In this document: one piece after another, positions 30,401 through 31,000 of the stretch
Layout: each line of letters begins with the position of its first letter
How positions within the stretch are numbered: the first letter of the stretch is position 1
Source of the DNA: Symbiodinium natans
Taxonomy: Eukaryota; Sar; Dinophyceae; Suessiales; Symbiodiniaceae
Direction: 5' to 3'
Assembly: GCA_905221605.1 (NCBI GenBank)
Contig: CAJNDS010002187.1
Span: forward strand, 64,001 to 95,000
Length of the DNA stretch: 31,000 bases
The notes under the pieces: generated by a model
Told to the model about the DNA's origin: nothing
What the model saw: only the letters and a program-made list of their open reading frames with translations
Databases searched by the model: none
Translations under genes and position numbers: made by a program

Positions 30401-30600
30401 ATCTTTACCTGCGATGGCTGTGGACATCAGGGAAGAGACAGGAATCTTGGCAGAGTGTGTACCACAAGAACAAGGAGCCCTATGCGCCCACCGATGAGTG
30501 TCTGGCCTGTGGACACCATCGCCTCAGCAAGCAGTGCCAGCACAGCAATCCTGACAAGTGCTGCGAAACTTGCGTGCTTGAGCATACCCTTTTATCTTAA
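24432..30600 (+). CDS. Pentameric ligand-gated ion channel, multi-exon
   Basis: Inferred exons: 24432-24497, 24934-25013, 25210-25290, 26098-26193, 26567-26620, 26897-27008, 27516-27586, 28345-28400, 28604-28642, 29299-29340, 29753-29832, 30002-30120 and 30255-30600. They sum to 1242 nt, 413 codons plus TAA, with every phase matching. Extracellular part: beta-1 with S-V-D-D-Q-N-E-E, beta-2 with W-L-D-P-D-L, then F-F-P-T-Y-S-F-L-N, then E-L-Q-S-F-P-L-D-R-Q-L-C (the FPxDxQxC loop). Membrane part: M1 after D-Y-Y, M2 beginning S-G-R-L-G-H-L-S-T, the L-P-R-K-E-Y-L-T M2-M3 loop, M3 and M4, then a Cys-rich tail. The family forms five-subunit channels in the plasma membrane opened by small ligands. 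The first loop Cys is absent. No signal peptide was found, so upstream exons are probably missing from this model. Confidence 0.85.
24934..25013 (+). CDS. Ion-channel exon, beta-1 strand
   Basis: Reads A-I-K-V-Y-L-D-V-S-P-H-E-L-K-S-V-D-D-Q-N, the first extracellular strand and the following V-D-x-x-N turn. The preceding exon ends AAG|GCC and this one follows AAG|GCC, so the intron has a GC donor and repeated borders. The donor at 25014 is the least certain (AG by phase). Confidence 0.68.
25210..25290 (+). CDS. Ion-channel exon, WxDPxL strand
   Basis: Reads F-S-M-I-F-V-L-K-L-A-W-L-D-P-D-L, the beta-2 strand with the family's W-x-D-x-x-L. It ends CGGAG|GC in phase 2 and joins the next exon through an Arg codon. 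Confidence 0.72.
25832..25932. mobile_element. Foldback element copy 3, intronic
   Basis: About 101 bp in the inferred channel intron between 25290 and 26098. It has GGTATGTTCTCCCTTCTAC at the left, the imperfect complement at the right, and CAGTCC and GGACTC inside. It shares order and spacing with copies 1 and 2. Confidence 0.72.
25978..26010 (+). pseudogene. Truncated duplicate of a channel exon start
   Basis: 33 bp identical at 29 positions to 26098-26130, including the AG|GAGCGTC acceptor context. It runs directly into TTTAGGG repeat where the intact exon continues. Confidence 0.75.
26098..26193 (+). CDS. Ion-channel exon between WxDPxL and FPTYSFLN
   Basis: Reads S-V-L-I-T-K-K-Y-A-N-G-D-I-E-F-V-D-L, then a basic stretch ending M-W-T-G. 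Phase 2 on both sides. It makes the loop between the second and third extracellular landmarks longer than in animal channels. Assigned by phase and position. Confidence 0.6.
26897..27008 (+). CDS. Ion-channel exon with FFPTYSFLN
   Basis: Reads Y-F-F-P-T-Y-S-F-L-N-L-Q-D-E, then L-L-W-C-D-A-S-G-G-F-V-S-Y-S to a GT donor. This matches the W-x-P-x-x-x-x-x-N and G-x-V-x-Y-S segments of the family. The preceding exon 26567-26620 joins through AG|G. Confidence 0.7.
27516..27586 (+). CDS. Ion-channel exon with FPLDRQLC loop
   Basis: Reads V-K-F-D-G-A-F-Q-E-G-L-E-L, then Q-S-F-P-L-D-R-Q-L-C. FPxDxQxC is the diagnostic loop of pentameric ligand-gated channels. The residue 14 before this Cys is Glu, so no disulfide-closed Cys loop can form. 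It ends TGCAG|GA. Confidence 0.85.
28820..28833. repeat. 14-bp inverted match to the 28604-28642 exon end
   Basis: GGCTACCAAGGTAC is the exact complement of 28635-28648. Flanking sequence is only loosely related. The surrounding 28710-28925 is unique, with an open + frame but no recognised motif. Confidence 0.5.
28967..29225. repeat. Long CCCTAAA array, intronic
   Basis: About 36 units over 259 bp, nearly pure except one CCCGAAACCATAAA interruption at about 29089-29102. It lies in the inferred intron between 28642 and 29299. Confidence 0.95.
29753..29832 (+). CDS. Ion-channel exon, M1 helix
   Basis: After GGCAG the frame reads D-Y-Y-F-H-S-V-L-V-M-V-F-L-V-N-V-I-S, continuing hydrophobic to I-P-V. 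The Y-Y-x-x-S-V-L start is typical of M1. The preceding 29299-29340 exon supplies the last beta strand (C-R-F-R-F-G-S-L-P). The donor is GC. Confidence 0.78.
29877..29935. repeat. AT-rich microsatellite in an intron
   Basis: Imperfect (AT)n of about 55 bp in the short intron between the M1 and M2 exons. This intron and the next (30121-30254) are the only ones in the gene model from 24497 on that lack telomere-like repeat. Confidence 0.9.
30002..30120 (+). CDS. Ion-channel exon, M2 pore helix and M2-M3 loop
   Basis: Reads V-D-D-A-S-G-R-L-G-H-L-S-T-C-F-L-A-V-L-A, then Y-R-Y-V-I-D-D-S-L-P-R-K-E-Y-L-T-A-A-D. The Arg at the base of M2, the L-P-x-x-x-Y-L-T loop and the spacing match the family and resemble bacterial ELIC-type channels. 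It is bounded by AAG and a GT donor, and joins the next exon in phase to give A-A-D-I-F-Q. Confidence 0.88.
30255..30600 (+). CDS. Ion-channel last exon, M3, M4 and Cys-rich tail
   Basis: M3 (V-A-I-C-V-E-T-V-I-L-V-I-L), an acidic link, M4 (V-S-F-G-L-V-L-S-L-V-W-L) and a hydrophilic tail with C-L-A-C, C-Q-H and C-C-E-T-C clusters, ending in TAA at 30598-30600. The short M3-M4 link resembles prokaryotic channels more than animal ones. A Cys-rich tail after M4 is unusual for the family. Confidence 0.85.
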
Positions 30601-30881
30601 AAGGGCGCTCTGCATAAGAATGATTCACCCTAAACCTTAAACCCCAAACCCATAAACCCTAAACCCTGAGCCCTAAACCCTGTTAATAGTGCGCTACTTC
30701 CGAGAGTTCAGGAAAACTGTGGCTCCCAGAAGCTCGAGACAGTCTACTACACCCCCCTGGACCGTCCGCCCCTTGTGGCGCCCCAGCCGTTTCCGCGGAT
30801 TCCGCACGCGCTCAGAGAGGCCCCCAAAGAGGCCCTGAGGCCCCCCTTCAGCTCTATGCCGCAGCGAGGTGCGACACAAAG
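30601..30881. other. Intergenic: short CCCTAAA array and unique sequence
   Basis: 30628-30682 is decayed CCCTAAA. 30690-30881 is unique, with an open + frame of about 65 codons (contains L-E-T-V-Y-Y-T-P-L-D-R-P-P) and an open minus frame. No family recognised. Confidence 0.45.
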
Positions 30882-30939
30882 ATGAGCCGAGAGTCGGTCT
30901 GGGAGCAGATGCCTTTCATCAAGCAAAAGATCTGGGGAA
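30882..30939 (+). CDS. Possible first exon of a following gene
   Basis: ATG followed by S-R-E-S-V-W-E-Q-M-P-F-I-K-Q-K-I-W-G, then a TTTAGGG array (30950-31000) at the window edge. The donor is not determined. No family recognised. Confidence 0.3.
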
Positions 30940-31000
30940 GTAGTGGGTGGGTTTAGGGGTTTAGGGGTTTAGGGTTTAGGGTTTAGGGTTTCGGGTTTAG

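Overview
The window reads as nuclear DNA of a dinoflagellate, most likely a Symbiodiniaceae-type alga. Four things point there. Short protein-coding islands sit in very long stretches of Arabidopsis-type telomere repeat (TTTAGGG/CCCTAAA) and its variants. Inferred introns start with GC, GA or GT and end in AG, with AG|G borders. A copia element carries DNA-modification-like domains. Both LTRs of that element contain 15 exact nucleotides of the dinoflagellate spliced leader. The genus is inference; no rRNA or organelle marker is present.

Layout. (1) About 1 to 4 kb and 14 to 17 kb (+): exons of a membrane-bound O-acyltransferase of the wax-synthase type (MBOAT_2), recognised by its FWGRRWN and SGLxHE motifs. 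Some later islands up to a stop at 19286 may or may not belong to it. (2) 4033-13943 (-): a complete 9911-bp Ty1/copia-class LTR retrotransposon nested antisense in an intron of that gene. It has identical 221-bp LTRs, a CCCTA target duplication, a primer site matching the anticodon region of initiator tRNA-Met, a polypurine tract and one unbroken frame of 3073 codons. Polyprotein order: Gag, CCCH and CCHC zinc fingers, two protease-like repeats, a C5-methyltransferase-like module, integrase, a 2OG-Fe(II) dioxygenase-like module, reverse transcriptase, RNase H, two membrane segments and a Cys-rich tail. (3) 17 to 24 kb: repeat arrays, a large inverted telomere-like repeat, poly-T and poly-C runs, foldback elements and several exon-like islands, one encoding a Cys/His zinc-finger-like segment. 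(4) About 24.4 to 30.6 kb (+), possibly from 23.0 kb: a pentameric ligand-gated ion channel in at least 13 exons whose reading phases all agree (1242 nt including stop). It has the FPxDxQxC loop but lacks the first loop cysteine. (5) 30.88 kb to the end: a possible first exon of another gene.

The two host genes show no obvious functional link. Their shared feature is that most introns are built from telomere-like repeats. The retrotransposon is the most striking system: it joins a methyltransferase-like module and an oxygenase-like module in one retroelement protein, and its LTRs appear to record a past trans-splicing event. All exon borders outside the retrotransposon were inferred by eye from protein motifs, phase and AG acceptors, without transcript data.
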